DNA from: CAJQQY01 sp964352225
GTDB lineage: Bacteria; Bacteroidota; Bacteroidia; Chitinophagales; Saprospiraceae
Direction: 5' to 3'
Assembly: GCA_964352225.1 (NCBI GenBank)
Contig: CAYGRM010000114.1
Span: 1-17,480 of the forward strand
Length of the DNA: 17,480 nt
Shown here: one piece after another, positions 1 to 6,595 of the stretch
How the letters are laid out: each line of letters opens with the position of its first letter
Position numbering within the stretch: the stretch's first letter is position 1
Program-made: the position numbers and the translations under genes
Notes under the pieces: generated by a model
The model's database searches: none
What the model was told of the DNA's origin: nothing
What the model saw: only the letters and a program-made list of their open reading frames with translations

Positions 1-8
1 ATATCTTT

Positions 9-1220
9 TTAATCATTTAGTTTAAAAAAATCAATGTAAGTCGACAAGTCTTTATCTCCTCTTCCTGAAAGATTTACCACTACCACTTCATCCTTTTCAA
101 AAGTCATTTTTTCCAAAACTGCAAATGCATGAGCAGTTTCCAAAGCAGGAATGATACCTTCCATTTTTGCTAAAAACCGAGCAGCATGCAATGCTTCTTC
201 ATCTGTTGCTCCAAACACTTCTGCCCTACCCGAACGAATCAAATGTGAATGCATTGGCCCAATTCCAGGGTAATCCAAACCAGCAGAAATCGAATAGGGT
301 TCTTCCACTTGACCATCTTCCGTTTGCATCAAAAGGGTTCGGCTTCCATGCAACACACCTTTCGTTCCAAGTACACTTGTCGCTGCAGATTTTCCAGTAT
401 CATTTCCCAAACCAGAAGCTTCAACTGCAACTAATTTCACTTCTTCATTTTCTAAATAATGATAAAATGCTCCCGCAGCGTTGCTACCTCCTCCGACGCA
501 AGCGATGATGGTATCAGGGTTTTCATTTCCCGTTTGTTCTTTTAATTGCCATTTCATTTCTTCGCTAATTACGGATTGGAAACGAGCCACCATATCAGGA
601 TACGGATGTGGGCCAACGACTGAACCAATAATATAATGAGTGTCATTTGGATGGTTAATCCAATCTCGAATGGCTTCGTTCGTAGCATCTTTTAAGGTAC
701 GGCTTCCGCTTTTTGCAGGGACAACTTTTGCACCTAACATTCTCATTCGAGCAACATTGGGTGCTTGCCTTTCGATGTCTACTTCCCCCATAAAAACGAT
801 ACATTCTAACCCTGCTAAGGCACAAACTGTTGCAGTCGCTACACCATGTTGTCCTGCGCCAGTTTCGGCGATGATTCGATGTTTACCCAAGCGTTTTGCC
901 AATAAAATTTGACCGATGGTATTGTTGATTTTATGAGCGCCGGTGTGATTTAAATCTTCTCGTTTCAGATAGATTTTTGCACCATAATGATCTGATAATT
1001 TTTTAGCAAAATATAAAGGCGAAGGTCGTCCTACATAGTCTTTTAGCAAGGCTCTAAATTCTTTTTGGAATTCAGGTTCGTACATAATTTCCAAATATTG
1101 TTTTCTCAAATTTTCGACGTTTGAGTACAACATTTCTGGAATAAATGCGCCGCCAAATTCTCCATAAAATCCTTGCTCATCGACGTTGTATTTCTTCTGA
1201 TCAATATTAGTTTCTAACAT
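9..1220 (-). CDS. trpB: Tryptophan synthase beta chain
   Basis: PLP enzyme that condenses indole with L-serine to give L-tryptophan, the last step of the pathway, in complex with TrpA. The 403-residue protein is full length for the family. Visible signatures are the PLP lysine in HKINNT (K97), the catalytic glutamate in AETGAGQHG (E119), the phosphate-binding GGGSN loop (about 243-247) and the EGIIPALE segment near the C-terminus. These match the E. coli K87/E109/GGGSN positions with an offset of about +10. The ATG overlaps the 3' end of trpF by 14 nt, suggesting translational coupling. The stop lies 8 nt from the window edge, so trpA, the expected next gene, cannot be seen. Identity is very secure. 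Confidence 0.98.
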   Translation of the reverse strand: MLETNIDQKKYNVDEQGFYGEFGGAFIPEMLYSNVENLRKQYLEIMYEPEFQKEFRALLKDYVGRPSPLYFAKKLSDHYGAKIYLKREDLNHTGAHKINNTIGQILLAKRLGKHRIIAETGAGQHGVATATVCALAGLECIVFMGEVDIERQAPNVARMRMLGAKVVPAKSGSRTLKDATNEAIRDWINHPNDTHYIIGSVVGPHPYPDMVARFQSVISEEMKWQLKEQTGNENPDTIIACVGGGSNAAGAFYHYLENEEVKLVAVEASGLGNDTGKSAATSVLGTKGVLHGSRTLLMQTEDGQVEEPYSISAGLDYPGIGPMHSHLIRSGRAEVFGATDEEALHAARFLAKMEGIIPALETAHAFAVLEKMTFEKDEVVVVNLSGRGDKDLSTYIDFFKLND

Positions 1221-1818
1221 CTTCTATAAATTTTTTTAATAACGAAATATCTTTTAATGCGGGTTTTATTTCAAAACCACTATTTAAATCAATGGCATAT
1301 AACTGATTGATTCTCAAACCCTTAAGCATATCACTATGGGTGTCATTTATTCCTCCGCTGAGAAAAAAAGGAGTTTCACCTTGGTAATTTTTTAGTACTT
1401 TCCAATCGAAAGTATAGCCGTTTCCACCTGGTAATTTCCCTTTAGTATCAAATAAAAAGAAGTCACAATATGGTTCGTATTCTTTGGTTTTGGAAAAATC
1501 AAAATTGTCATCTACTGAAAAGGCTTTGATAATTTTGAAGTTTTTTTCTTTTAATTTTTGGCAAAACTCTGGAGTTTCTGAACCATGTAATTGTATTGTT
1601 GCAAAATCATATTGGTGGCTTTTTTTCAAAATAAAATCTTGAGATTCATTCACAAAAACACCTATTTTTTCTTTGCCTTGAAAATCTAATTTTGGTAATT
1701 CTTTTTCGACAAATCGTTTTGATTTTTTGTAAAAAATTAAACCGACATAATCTATTGGTAAATCGAGGAGTTCCTGCAAATTTTCAGGGTCTCGCATGCC
1801 ACAGACTTTTATTTTCAT
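1207..1818 (-). CDS. trpF: Phosphoribosylanthranilate isomerase
   Basis: Catalyses the Amadori rearrangement of N-(5'-phosphoribosyl)anthranilate to CdRP, in the cytoplasm. The 203-residue protein has the usual length for a monofunctional TIM-barrel TrpF. The N-terminal KVCGM gives the general-base cysteine (C6), FDTKGKLPGGNG gives the general-acid aspartate (D124), and FLSGGI plus IDLNSGFE near the C-terminus are the phosphate-binding and family signature segments. It is a stand-alone gene, not fused to trpC as in enterobacteria. It overlaps trpB by 14 nt and is separated from trpC by about 94 nt filled with an inverted repeat. Confidence 0.97.
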   Translation of the reverse strand: MKIKVCGMRDPENLQELLDLPIDYVGLIFYKKSKRFVEKELPKLDFQGKEKIGVFVNESQDFILKKSHQYDFATIQLHGSETPEFCQKLKEKNFKIIKAFSVDDNFDFSKTKEYEPYCDFFLFDTKGKLPGGNGYTFDWKVLKNYQGETPFFLSGGINDTHSDMLKGLRINQLYAIDLNSGFEIKPALKDISLLKKFIEDVRN

Positions 1819-1830
1819 TTTAAACTTTTA

Positions 1831-1915
1831 CGTGGTGGTCTGCTTTAGCTGACCTTGAAATTATTATACTTTGGGTATTTTTTTTAGGTCAGCTAAAGCA
1901 GACCTCTACGTGCTA
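1831..1915. repeat. Paired-hairpin inverted repeat, trpC-trpF junction
   Basis: A perfect 19-bp inverted repeat has arms at 1837-1855 and 1886-1904 and a 30-nt AT-rich spacer. Each arm also folds on itself, with GGTC pairing to GACC around a TTTA/TAAA centre. Both ends are followed by an ACGTG or CACGT motif. It fills almost the whole gap between trpC and trpF. There is no run of T following the stem in the mRNA sense, so it does not look like an ordinary terminator. It may be a REP-like repeat, an mRNA-stabilising or processing structure, or a small non-autonomous mobile element. Confidence 0.85.
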
Positions 1916-2716
1916 ATTTGCAGCTACTAAAAGAGCATTTATTTCTTCAATGAAATGTTTGCAAGCCAACCCTGGATCTTCCGTTTTCATAAAGTTTTCT
2001 CCAATCAAAAAACCTTGAAATCCAGCCTCAATTAATCGAACGACCGAACGAGCATTTGAAATTCCACTCTCAGATATTTTCACAAAATCATCTGGGATTT
2101 TATCAAACAAATCTAACGAAGTTTGAATGTTTACACCAAAAGTTTCCAAGTCACGATTGTTAACTCCAATGATGTCGATACATTCATGTAATTTTTCTAA
2201 TTGCTTTTCAGAATGAATTTCCATCAATACCTCTAGACCTAAACTTTTTGCTTTTTGAGCAAGTTGAGCGACTTCATTTTTATCTAAACATTCCGCAATT
2301 AATAGGATCACATCTGCGCCCATTGCCTTTGCCTCGTACAATTGATATTCGTCGATGATAAAGTCTTTTCGCAAAATGGGAACTTCTACTTTTTGTCTAG
2401 CATGGACTAAATCTGCATTGCTTCCGCCAAAGAATTTTTCATCAGTCAAAACTGAAATCCCTGCCACTCCCGCTGCTGCATATTTGGAAACAATGGCTTC
2501 TACGTCTGCTACTCCCGTATGTATGACCCCCTTAGAAGGAGATTGTTTTTTAAACTCCGAAATAATTCCAAAAGTCCCTTTTTGTAGATTGTTTTTTAGG
2601 GAAAAAACTTCGCGCGACATATACATACTATCCTCCAAGGCGGAGATCGGAAGTGATCTTTTGCGCTCTTCTACGATGATACGTGTGTTGTTTGTTATTT
2701 TTTCTAAAATATTCAT
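1913..2716 (-). CDS. trpC: Indole-3-glycerol-phosphate synthase
   Basis: Closes the indole ring, converting CdRP to indole-3-glycerol phosphate with loss of CO2 and water. From the ATG at 2716 the protein has 267 residues, normal for a monofunctional TIM-barrel TrpC. Catalytic and binding motifs run in order: EFKKQSPSKG (E54, K56), LRKDF (K117), MEIH (E166), VNNRDL (about 185-190), SESGI (about 215-219) and LIGE (about 237-240). An in-frame TTG two codons upstream (2722) is possible, but the ATG is the more likely start. It lies downstream of trpD across a 115-bp palindromic element. Confidence 0.96.
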   Translation of the reverse strand: MNILEKITNNTRIIVEERKRSLPISALEDSMYMSREVFSLKNNLQKGTFGIISEFKKQSPSKGVIHTGVADVEAIVSKYAAAGVAGISVLTDEKFFGGSNADLVHARQKVEVPILRKDFIIDEYQLYEAKAMGADVILLIAECLDKNEVAQLAQKAKSLGLEVLMEIHSEKQLEKLHECIDIIGVNNRDLETFGVNIQTSLDLFDKIPDDFVKISESGISNARSVVRLIEAGFQGFLIGENFMKTEDPGLACKHFIEEINALLVAAN

Positions 2717-2737
2717 GATCAATTAGTTACGTAATAC

Positions 2738-2852
2738 GACTTTCCAAGTCGTTAACCGTTAGACGAATCTCCAGATTCGCTTGAAAATAAATGCTGATGA
2801 TACTTAACAACGAATCTGGAGATTCGTTGAATGTGGAACGACTTGGAAAGTC
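2738..2852. repeat. Symmetric four-hairpin palindrome, trpD-trpC junction
   Basis: Two nested inverted repeats share one centre at about 2795. The outer arms at 2738-2753 and 2837-2852 match over 16 bp, and the inner arms at 2763-2779 and 2811-2827 match over 17 bp. Each arm is also a hairpin by itself: GACTT-TCC-AAGTC (2738-2750) and CGAATCT-CC-AGATTCG (2764-2779), with their complements on the other side. The 9-nt spacers between inner and outer arms are equal in length but do not pair. The element occupies nearly the whole trpD-trpC gap and has no terminator-type T run. Confidence 0.88.
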
Positions 2853-2859
2853 ATTTTAC

Positions 2860-3846
2860 TTAATTTAAAATTAATTTAAATTGATTTAAAGCTTTTCCAC
2901 CGATCAAAGATTCGTGAGCTTCTGCTATGCAATCTTCGATACTACTTTCTGGTTTTAAACAATGAATAGCAATTCCAGCATTGGTACTCACCACATCATT
3001 TTGAGGAGCAGTTCCACTTCCAGAAAGGACATCCATAAAGATTTTTGCTGAAGAAGGAACATCTCCTCCGCCATGCAAATCAGTTTGGAGTAAAGTCTTT
3101 TTCCCAATGTCGCTTGGCTGAATTAGTCGTTCAGTATCATTTTGTCTTAACTTAAATGGAGCAGTCAAGGAAACCTCATCGTAACCATCCATCGAGTAAA
3201 CAATGGTTGCATCACGATCAGTTGTTTGGAAAATATATTGATACAATCTGGCTAATTCTAAGTTAAAAACACCAAGCAAAGATTTCGAAGGTTGTGCTGG
3301 ATTCACCAATGGCCCCAACATATTGAAAAAAGTTTTGACACCTAATTGTTTTCGAACTGGAGCCACCGCTTTCATCGCTGGATGAAATAAAGGTGCATGC
3401 AAAAAACAAATATTTGCAGCATCCAATTGCTTTTTTAAGACATCGGTATCATTCGTAAATTGATAACCTAAATGCTCTAAAACATTTGATGAACCACATG
3501 AAGATGAAACACCATAGTTTCCATGCTTGGTTACTTTGTAACCAGCTCCCGCCACCACTACGGAGGACAAAGTAGAAATATTAAAGGTGTTTTTTCCATC
3601 TCCTCCAGTTCCTACAATATCAATACTTTCCATTCCTTCCAAATCAAATGGTCGGCACAATTCCAACAAAGCATCTCGAAATCCTAACAATTCATTTACG
3701 GAAATGGATCGCATCAAATACACGCTAATAAAAGCGGCAATCTGAGCTTCATTATATTCACCATTTGAGATATTGACCAACACTTTTTTGGCTTCATCTC
3801 TATCAAGTTCTTTATGTTCAAAAAGTCTAGTGAGTATATGTTTCAT
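2860..3846 (-). CDS. trpD: Anthranilate phosphoribosyltransferase
   Basis: Transfers the phosphoribosyl group from PRPP to anthranilate, the second step of the tryptophan branch. The 328-residue protein is full length for a stand-alone TrpD (nucleoside phosphorylase class III fold). The PRPP-binding GTGGDGKNTFN loop lies at about 79-89, KHGN at 107-110, and the metal-binding DE pair in YDEVSLTAP at D223/E224. It is not fused to trpG, but its start lies inside the trpG 3' end, overlapping by 20 nt, so the two are probably translationally coupled. A symmetric palindrome separates it from trpC. Confidence 0.97.
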   Translation of the reverse strand: MKHILTRLFEHKELDRDEAKKVLVNISNGEYNEAQIAAFISVYLMRSISVNELLGFRDALLELCRPFDLEGMESIDIVGTGGDGKNTFNISTLSSVVVAGAGYKVTKHGNYGVSSSCGSSNVLEHLGYQFTNDTDVLKKQLDAANICFLHAPLFHPAMKAVAPVRKQLGVKTFFNMLGPLVNPAQPSKSLLGVFNLELARLYQYIFQTTDRDATIVYSMDGYDEVSLTAPFKLRQNDTERLIQPSDIGKKTLLQTDLHGGGDVPSSAKIFMDVLSGSGTAPQNDVVSTNAGIAIHCLKPESSIEDCIAEAHESLIGGKALNQFKLILN

Positions 3847-4447
3847 TCGTAGATTTTTTTTCTTCTTTTAGGTTTTTAGAATGATTGATAAAATTACGTA
3901 GCATAGTTTTCCCATCTGGAGTCATGATTGATTCTGGATGAAACTGAACCCCACGAACATTGTATTCTTTATGACTCATTGCCATCACGATGCCTTTTTT
4001 ATCAATGGCAGTTACTTCCAAACAGTCAGGTAGATTTTCTTTTTTTACTACCCAAGAATGATAGCGACCTGCCTCAAATGCGGTTGGGACATCTTTGAAA
4101 ATTGGTTCCTCATCTTCCGTTTTTATAATCAAAGTTTGGACACCGTGATATACTTTTTCCAAGTTGGCTAACTCTCCACCAAAGCTCTCTCCTATCGCTT
4201 GCATTCCAAGACAAACGCCAAAAATATTTTTGGAAGAGGCATATTTTTTAATCACCTCCATTAAAATTCCTGCGTCTTTTGGGACACCTGGGCCTGGAGA
4301 TAAAATGATCGTATCATAATTTCCAACATCTTCCAAACTGATTTGATCGTTTCGATAAACATCAATTTTGCCATTAATGATTTCTTCCAAATATTGGACT
4401 AAGTTGTAAGTAAAAGAGTCGTAATTGTCTAACATCAATATTTTCAT
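3827..4447 (-). CDS. trpG: Anthranilate synthase component II, glutamine amidotransferase
   Basis: Class I glutamine amidotransferase that hydrolyses glutamine and passes ammonia to TrpE for anthranilate formation. The 206-residue protein shows the oxyanion segment SPGPGVP (about 50-56), the nucleophile elbow GVCLGMQ (C79) and the catalytic pair in QFHPES (H170, E172). The tail after about residue 185 is lysine- and glutamate-rich, and its coding region contains the trpD start. Its place between trpE and trpD makes TrpG more likely than the related PabA, although the same protein may serve both pathways in some bacteria. Confidence 0.95.
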   Translation of the reverse strand: MKILMLDNYDSFTYNLVQYLEEIINGKIDVYRNDQISLEDVGNYDTIILSPGPGVPKDAGILMEVIKKYASSKNIFGVCLGMQAIGESFGGELANLEKVYHGVQTLIIKTEDEEPIFKDVPTAFEAGRYHSWVVKKENLPDCLEVTAIDKKGIVMAMSHKEYNVRGVQFHPESIMTPDGKTMLRNFINHSKNLKEEKKSTNETYTH

Positions 4448-4459
4448 AATTCATTTTTT

Positions 4460-4524
4460 CGTTTTACGTTGGACGTTAAACGTTTTACGTTCCCTCGTGA
4501 AACGTCCAACGTTAAACGTTTAAC
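4460..4524. repeat. Inverted repeat rich in ACGTT motifs, trpE-trpG junction
   Basis: A 12-bp perfect inverted repeat has arms ACGTTGGACGTT (4466-4477) and AACGTCCAACGT (4501-4512). Pairing extends outward imperfectly through repeated AAACG/CGTTT units between about 4460 and 4518. Each core arm is a small hairpin, ACGT-TGG-ACGT on one side and AACGT-CCA-ACGTT on the other. It takes up most of the 81-nt gap between trpE and trpG. The sequence is unlike the other trp-gap repeats, but the arm-within-arm design is the same. Confidence 0.8.
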
Positions 4525-4528
4525 GATT

Positions 4529-5947
4529 TTATAATTCTTCTGCTTTTTTAAGTGCTTGTTTCAGCGCTCCTAATTTATTATTCACTTCTTGCAACTCATG
4601 TTCTTCGTTGCTTTGCGAAACGATCCCTGCACCTGCTTGATAGTAAAGCGTATTATTTTTACTTAAAAAAGAACGGATGGTAATCGCATGATTTAAGTCA
4701 CCATTGAATCCCACAAAGCCAATCATTCCACCATAAAAAGAACGGTTTTGATTTTCGTATTCACCAATTAATTGGATGGCTTTATATTTTGGAGCACCTG
4801 ATAAAGTTCCCGCTGGGAAAGTATCTCCAAGCACTTTGATCGGATTATACCCTTCTGGTAATTTCCCTTCCACTTTCGAAACCAAATGAATGACGTGACT
4901 AAAATATTGAATTTCCATCAGCTCACTTACTTTCACTTTGGTACAATGTCGACTCAAATCATTTCGAGCTAAATCGACCAACATCATATGTTCTGCGTTC
5001 TCTTTTGGATCACGTAAAAGTAATTGCGCTTGTGCTCGATCTTCTTCGTCATTGCCGGTTCGTTTGTAAGTTCCTGCAATAGGATTTACGCTGGCAACAT
5101 CTTGCTTGATGACCATTTGAGCTTCTGGAGAAGAACCAAATATTTTATAATTTCCGTAATCAAAAAAGAAAAGATATGGAGAAGGATTGATGGAGCGAAG
5201 AATACGATAAACATTAAATTCATCGCCTGAAAATTTCTGTTGGAATTGTCGAGAAAGAACGATTTGGAAAACATCTCCAACTTGACAATGCTCTTTTCCT
5301 TTGGCAACCATACCTCTAAATTCATCATCAGTAATATTGGAAGTTTCTTCGCCTTCTGTTTTGAATTGGTATTTTCCAAAGGTCTGATAGCTTAGTAAAT
5401 TTTCAATTTTTTCAATTTCAGAATTAGCTCCTGGAGGAATATTTTCTAAAATAAATAACTCATCGTTGAAGTGATTGATGGCGATGATGTATCGAAATAA
5501 TTTATAATTCACCTCTGGGATATCCATTTTTCTTTTGGAATCATCGAAAGTCATCGAGTCAAAATATTGAACTGCTTCGAATGACATATATCCAAAAAAT
5601 CCATTGATGCCTTTGTAATTTTCAGGTGTCTCAATGTCGAATTGATTCATGAAATAATTTAATCGAGCAGGTACTTCTTCATTTGCCGAAATATTTTCAG
5701 TTCCAGTTTTGCCATCAACACTTAACGTCTCGATCTTTTTCCCAGTTACTTCAAAGCTCGCAATGGGTTCCATGCAGATGAACGAAAAACAGTTTTCTGC
5801 ACTTCTAAAATCGGTACTTTCCAAAAGCAATGAACTTTCAAAGTGATCTCTAATTTTCATATAAATACTCACCGGAGTTGTGGTATCTGCTAGAAACCTT
5901 TTAGCAATTGACTGTAATTCTATTTTTTGTACTTGTTGAGTTAACAT
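4529..5947 (-). CDS. trpE: Anthranilate synthase component I
   Basis: Converts chorismate plus ammonia from TrpG to anthranilate and pyruvate, the committed step. The 472-residue protein has an N-terminal domain with LLLES (S44), the motif that forms the tryptophan feedback-inhibition site in characterised TrpE proteins. The C-terminal chorismate-binding domain has NPIAGTYKRTG (about 288-298), DLARND (325-330), GTLSGAPK (380-387) and GGMIGFVGF (about 406-414). It heads the operon behind a leader with consecutive Trp codons and a terminator, so both allosteric and attenuation control are likely. PabB is the main alternative and is disfavoured by the operon context. Confidence 0.97.
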   Translation of the reverse strand: MLTQQVQKIELQSIAKRFLADTTTPVSIYMKIRDHFESSLLLESTDFRSAENCFSFICMEPIASFEVTGKKIETLSVDGKTGTENISANEEVPARLNYFMNQFDIETPENYKGINGFFGYMSFEAVQYFDSMTFDDSKRKMDIPEVNYKLFRYIIAINHFNDELFILENIPPGANSEIEKIENLLSYQTFGKYQFKTEGEETSNITDDEFRGMVAKGKEHCQVGDVFQIVLSRQFQQKFSGDEFNVYRILRSINPSPYLFFFDYGNYKIFGSSPEAQMVIKQDVASVNPIAGTYKRTGNDEEDRAQAQLLLRDPKENAEHMMLVDLARNDLSRHCTKVKVSELMEIQYFSHVIHLVSKVEGKLPEGYNPIKVLGDTFPAGTLSGAPKYKAIQLIGEYENQNRSFYGGMIGFVGFNGDLNHAITIRSFLSKNNTLYYQAGAGIVSQSNEEHELQEVNNKLGALKQALKKAEEL

Positions 5948-5962
5948 TGAATTTGATTTAAA

Positions 5963-6119
5963 CCCCTGTCCCCTATGGGGGAACGTAAATGGGAAATGAA
6001 TTTTAAAAAAGTGATCTAATACAATACCTCGATAAAAAAGATGAAATTTTAATTTTAAATGAAATCTATTTATATCGTTCCCCTTTCCATACGGACACGT
6101 TCTGTGTACGGGACAGGGG
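5963..6119. repeat. Asymmetric inverted repeat between attenuator and trpE
   Basis: Two inverted copies of a G/C-rich unit flank an AT-rich core. CCCCTGTCCC at 5963-5972 is complementary to 6110-6119, and GGGGAACG at 5978-5985 is complementary to 6076-6083. The right copy is longer by about 20 nt. Read on the minus strand it carries an extra GTACACAGAACGTGTCCG segment inside the unit, and the left copy could be the same unit after collapse between the repeated GTCC(C)GTA motifs. The G/C-rich blocks stand out sharply from the surrounding sequence. In the mRNA the left copy lies about 16 nt upstream of the trpE start and includes a CCCC-TAT-GGGG hairpin. Confidence 0.8.
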
Positions 6120-6120
6120 C

Positions 6121-6163
6121 AAAAAAAAAGTGTCTAACCGAGTAAACGGTTAGACACTTTTTT
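6121..6163 (-). terminator. Intrinsic terminator of the trp attenuator
   Basis: In the operon sense, the arm GTGTCTAACCG (6140-6130 is the complementary 3' arm) closes a 6-nt TTTACT loop with an 11-bp perfect stem. The stem is extended by six A:T pairs to about 17 bp and ends in a run of nine T (6129-6121). This is a textbook rho-independent terminator. It lies 34 nt past the leader-peptide stop and about 170 nt before trpE, so it would terminate before the first structural gene. Because the stem is nearly symmetric it could also act on transcripts from the other strand, but the Trp-rich leader supports a role in trp regulation. Confidence 0.93.
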
Positions 6164-6197
6164 CGTTGCAAAATAAACGTAATAGAAGCGACTTAAC

Positions 6198-6263
6198 TTA
6201 CTCAGGTTGAGAGTTTGTGAAGTGCCACCACCAAGATTTAGTATTTACGTTTAAATGAAACAT
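6198..6263 (-). CDS. trpL: trp leader peptide with Trp-Trp-Trp
   Basis: A 21-codon ORF starts at the ATG at 6263, preceded by an A-rich stretch typical of Bacteroidota translation starts, and stops with TAA at 6198. Codons 11-13 are TGG-TGG-TGG, followed by His-Phe. It lies immediately upstream of a strong terminator and trpE on the same strand, the arrangement of ribosome-mediated attenuation. When charged tRNA-Trp is scarce the ribosome should stall at codons 11-13. The stop region CTGAGTAA (6205-6198) could pair with TTACTCGG (6145-6138) in the loop and 3' arm of the terminator. A ribosome at the stop codon would mask that segment. The ORF and tandem Trp codons are direct observations; the mechanism is inferred. 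Confidence 0.85.
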   Translation of the reverse strand: MFHLNVNTKSWWWHFTNSQPE

Positions 6264-6595
6264 TTGTTATTTTTTGTGGCCTAAAGGTATGTTTCTTTTT
6301 TATAAAAAAGCAAATAGATTTTAAATTAAATATCATATTTAATTTTTTATATTTGACCCTCACCTCAAAAACCCTACATAAAATACTGACTATCAATGAT
6401 TTAAATATTCAAAAATAATCAACCAATATTGTTTCTCGTTCAACCCTTTTTATTCCAATTGTCCTCTTCAATGCAAAATTCTATGATTCCGTTTCCTTTT
6501 TTGTTTTGGATTTCGTCATCACTTTGGAATTATATTAAATGAAAAATTGAGTTTAATTTTTTTTTCCTAAATTCATTCTTAAAAAACAAATCATT
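6264..6595. other. Divergent control region, trp leader and S9 peptidase
   Basis: These 332 nt contain no convincing gene. The region is very AT-rich and must hold promoters for the minus-strand trp operon and probably for the plus-strand peptidase gene. On the minus strand TATTTTTG (6417-6410) matches the Bacteroidota -7 consensus TAnnTTTG. On the plus strand TCACTTTG near 6530 is a one-mismatch match to the same element. No further repeat or RNA gene is apparent. Confidence 0.5.
6410..6443 (-). promoter_or_regulatory. Candidate promoter for the trp operon
   Basis: On the minus strand TATTTTTG (6417-6410) fits the TAnnTTTG -7 box used by the Bacteroidota primary sigma factor. A TTG (6443-6441) lies 23 nt upstream, at the long end of the spacing accepted for the -33 box. 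Transcription would start about 140 nt before the leader ATG. A nearer one-mismatch box, TCTATTTG (6318-6311), is an alternative. AT-richness makes chance matches likely. Confidence 0.3.

Noticed and set aside
167..508. Plus-strand open frame of 113 codons inside trpB
   Set aside because: It is antisense to a highly conserved gene, has low-complexity Leu/Gln/His composition and no recognisable domain.
1831..2852. CRISPR-like or tandem repeat array in the trp operon
   Set aside because: The repeats are single inverted pairs of different sequence, not direct repeats with regular spacers.
6121..6163. Riboswitch or T-box instead of a leader-peptide attenuator
   Set aside because: No T-box motif or specifier-loop structure was seen; the tandem TGG codons in a short ORF explain the terminator directly.
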